Positions 62,432-64,000 of a DNA stretch of 64,000 nucleotides are shown piece by piece. A program made the translations under genes and the position numbers. How positions within the stretch are numbered: the stretch's first letter is position 1; each line of letters opens with the position of its first letter. Below the pieces are notes generated by a model. It was given only the letters and a program-made list of their open reading frames with translations. It was not told where the DNA came from and did not search any database. This stretch comes from Paraburkholderia domus (lineage in GTDB: Bacteria > Pseudomonadota > Gammaproteobacteria > Burkholderiales > Burkholderiaceae), in the NCBI RefSeq assembly GCF_905220705.1, contig NZ_CAJNAT010000001.1:930001-994000 (forward strand), given 5' to 3'.

Positions 62432-63937
62432 TTAAAACCGCGTTTCGCGTGCCACCCGCAGGAAGGTATCGAGCAACGGCGTGCAATCGAGCAACTCCGG
62501 CCCGCCCGCGCGATGAAACTCCGGGTGCCACTGCACGCCCATCACGAACGGCGCACGCCGATAGCGCACGGCCTCGATGATGCCGTCCGACGCCGACACT
62601 GCCTCGATATTCAGATCGCGGCCAATCGTCTTGACCGCCTGGTGGTGAATCGAGTTGACGATCGCCTCGCGCCGGCCCGGAAACATATTGGCCAGCGTCG
62701 AGCCGTCCGGGAAGTGAATGCTGTGCCGATGCTGATCGTAGTGCTCGTTGACGTGCGCGCCGGCAGTCGGCACGTCAGTGGCAATGTCCTGGTACAAGGT
62801 GCCGCCGAACGCCACGTTGATCAACTGGCAACCGCGGCATACTCCAAGCACCGGTTTGCCCGACTCGATGAACTCATGCAGCAGTTCGAGTTCGTACATG
62901 TCGCGCACACGGTCGCCCGGCCACTCGTGGCTCGTCGCCTGCTCCGCGTACGACTGCGGCGAGACGTCCGCGCCGCCTTGCAGCAGCAGACCGTCAAGAT
63001 GCTTCGCATAGTCGCGCAGACGGATATTGCTCGGGTGCAGCATGCCCTGATGGCCAACCGTCGGAATCATGAACACCAGCACGTCGCGCGACATGACCCA
63101 GTGCGCGATCGATTCCTCGAGGTATTGCAGCGTCTTGCCCCGCAGCCCCTTCGCGCCCGGCTCCGGGTGGAAGATCCGAGCCGACACGCCGATGCGCAGC
63201 GTGCGTTGCGTGATCCGTTGGCCGGCGCGATCGAACAACTGACGCGCCCGCGCCGCGATGATCCGGCCGAACACAGTCCACGCCGAATCGTTGTGCTTCA
63301 GATAGCGCGGCGGTGAAGGTGGCAACGCGTTCGGCGGCGGCGGATTCGATGCAGTAAAGTCAGGCGCGGCGCCGAAACCCGGCGGCGGAGAACCGGCGGG
63401 GCGGGTGGCAGCATCGGCTTCTGCCACTTTTTCCGCTTTTTCAGCGAGAGCAGCATCGTCAGCGGACGCGGTCAGCTCGACGGTAACCGGCTCGCTGTTT
63501 TCAAGCGTAGTGGGACGTGAAACTGCCGGACGCGAAGCAGGACCTGTTGCGAAATGTCCTGCCTTTGCAGCCGCGCGCTCATGAACCTCGGCCTCCTGCT
63601 GCGCGGTCGATGCGGCCGCCGAACTGCGCGCTTCGGCCGCGTCGCGTTGCTGCGCCGTTTGCGAGTCGGCAGGGGTGACAGTGGACGCGCTCTCAGGGTC
63701 GTCGGTCGACGACCTCGCAGTGGCCTCCTCGGCAGCCGACGGCGCCACCACGTCCTTGATCGCGGACTGGATGGAGTCTTCGTGGGAGAGCGGCAGTGAA
63801 GCTGCGGGCTCAGGCGGCGTGATGTCGGATTTCGACGCGCCAGGCGCTGTGCCGGACGGCGTTGAGGGCGCCGGCGCCGCCGAAGGCGACGATGGGCTGC
63901 CGGGCTTGCCGGCGTTTTCAGGTTTATTTTCGCTCAT
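62432..63937 (-). CDS. PuuD-type class I glutamine amidotransferase with long N-terminal extension
   Basis: A 501-residue protein. Residues from about 245 to the end form a peptidase C26 domain like gamma-glutamyl-gamma-aminobutyrate hydrolase (PuuD), which releases GABA or another amine from a gamma-glutamyl conjugate. The nucleophile is in PVLGVCRGCQLINVAFGG, the catalytic His in GVQWHPEFH, and LLQGGADVSPQSY is conserved. The first 220 residues are Ala/Pro/Ser/Glu-rich and lack any fold. Such extensions are common in Burkholderia versions of this protein, and their role is unknown. The substrate is inferred from the family only. Confidence 0.85.
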   Translation of the reverse strand: MSENKPENAGKPGSPSSPSAAPAPSTPSGTAPGASKSDITPPEPAASLPLSHEDSIQSAIKDVVAPSAAEEATARSSTDDPESASTVTPADSQTAQQRDAAEARSSAAASTAQQEAEVHERAAAKAGHFATGPASRPAVSRPTTLENSEPVTVELTASADDAALAEKAEKVAEADAATRPAGSPPPGFGAAPDFTASNPPPPNALPPSPPRYLKHNDSAWTVFGRIIAARARQLFDRAGQRITQRTLRIGVSARIFHPEPGAKGLRGKTLQYLEESIAHWVMSRDVLVFMIPTVGHQGMLHPSNIRLRDYAKHLDGLLLQGGADVSPQSYAEQATSHEWPGDRVRDMYELELLHEFIESGKPVLGVCRGCQLINVAFGGTLYQDIATDVPTAGAHVNEHYDQHRHSIHFPDGSTLANMFPGRREAIVNSIHHQAVKTIGRDLNIEAVSASDGIIEAVRYRRAPFVMGVQWHPEFHRAGGPELLDCTPLLDTFLRVARETRF

Positions 63938-64000
63938 GACAGTCAGACAGGCGCCTTCACGCGAACGAATGAATATGCCCTGATTATCCGCTAGCGCGGC

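Overview
The window looks like a chromosomal segment of a beta-proteobacterium of the Burkholderiales, most probably Paraburkholderia. This rests on high GC, on the gene order gyrA / DUF2059 gene / serC / pheA / hisC / tyrA / aroA / cmk / rpsA / ihfB / lapA / lapB / ugd / hldE1 / hldD, on a soluble NAD-linked formate dehydrogenase (fds), and on an ssrA gene whose tag is ANDETFALAA. The genus is inferred from remembered gene order and protein style, not from a search.

Layout. 1-9.4 kb: the 3'-truncated etfB, the metNIQ methionine importer, a serine hydrolase, a crotonase-fold protein, an HDAC-like amidohydrolase, MltB, CysM and a small secreted HhH protein. 9.4-27.4 kb: a long, almost unbroken minus-strand block that joins LPS heptose synthesis, UDP-glucuronate, LapA/LapB, IHF-beta, ribosomal protein S1 and the aromatic amino acid/serine genes up to gyrA. 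27.8-30.7 kb: a plus-strand run of an OmpA-like protein, ubiG, gph and tmRNA (ssrA).

30.7-42.4 kb: a genomic island of about 11.7 kb inserted at the 3' end of ssrA and bounded by a 14-bp direct repeat. It carries an AlpA-type regulator, a RepA-like helicase gene whose 3' end is packed with two families of inverted repeats (candidate origin), and a leader with a seqA-seqB-seqC arrangement like the RNA immunity of satellite phage P4. It also has a two-gene cargo (possibly toxin plus membrane partner), a small HD phosphohydrolase of the alarmone-hydrolase type, and a tyrosine integrase whose normal start is interrupted by an amber codon. A second integrase 3' fragment lies inside the island, and a frameshifted integrase start lies just outside attR. 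The site therefore appears to have been hit repeatedly. Degenerate DNA with a broken SRAP-like gene follows.

43.5-64 kb: a PAAR-like protein and small secreted proteins; a ModE-like regulator divergent from fdsGBAD; a flavin monooxygenase; an ArsR regulator coupled to a CDF zinc/cobalt exporter with a matching operator; a TPR/glycosyltransferase-like protein; a citrate-type MFS transporter split by a one-base frameshift; a GNAT acetyltransferase; two proteins of unknown role; and a PuuD-type glutamine amidotransferase with a very long disordered N-terminus.

No tRNA, rRNA, CRISPR array or complete insertion sequence was recognised. All family assignments come from reading motifs; none was checked by a search.
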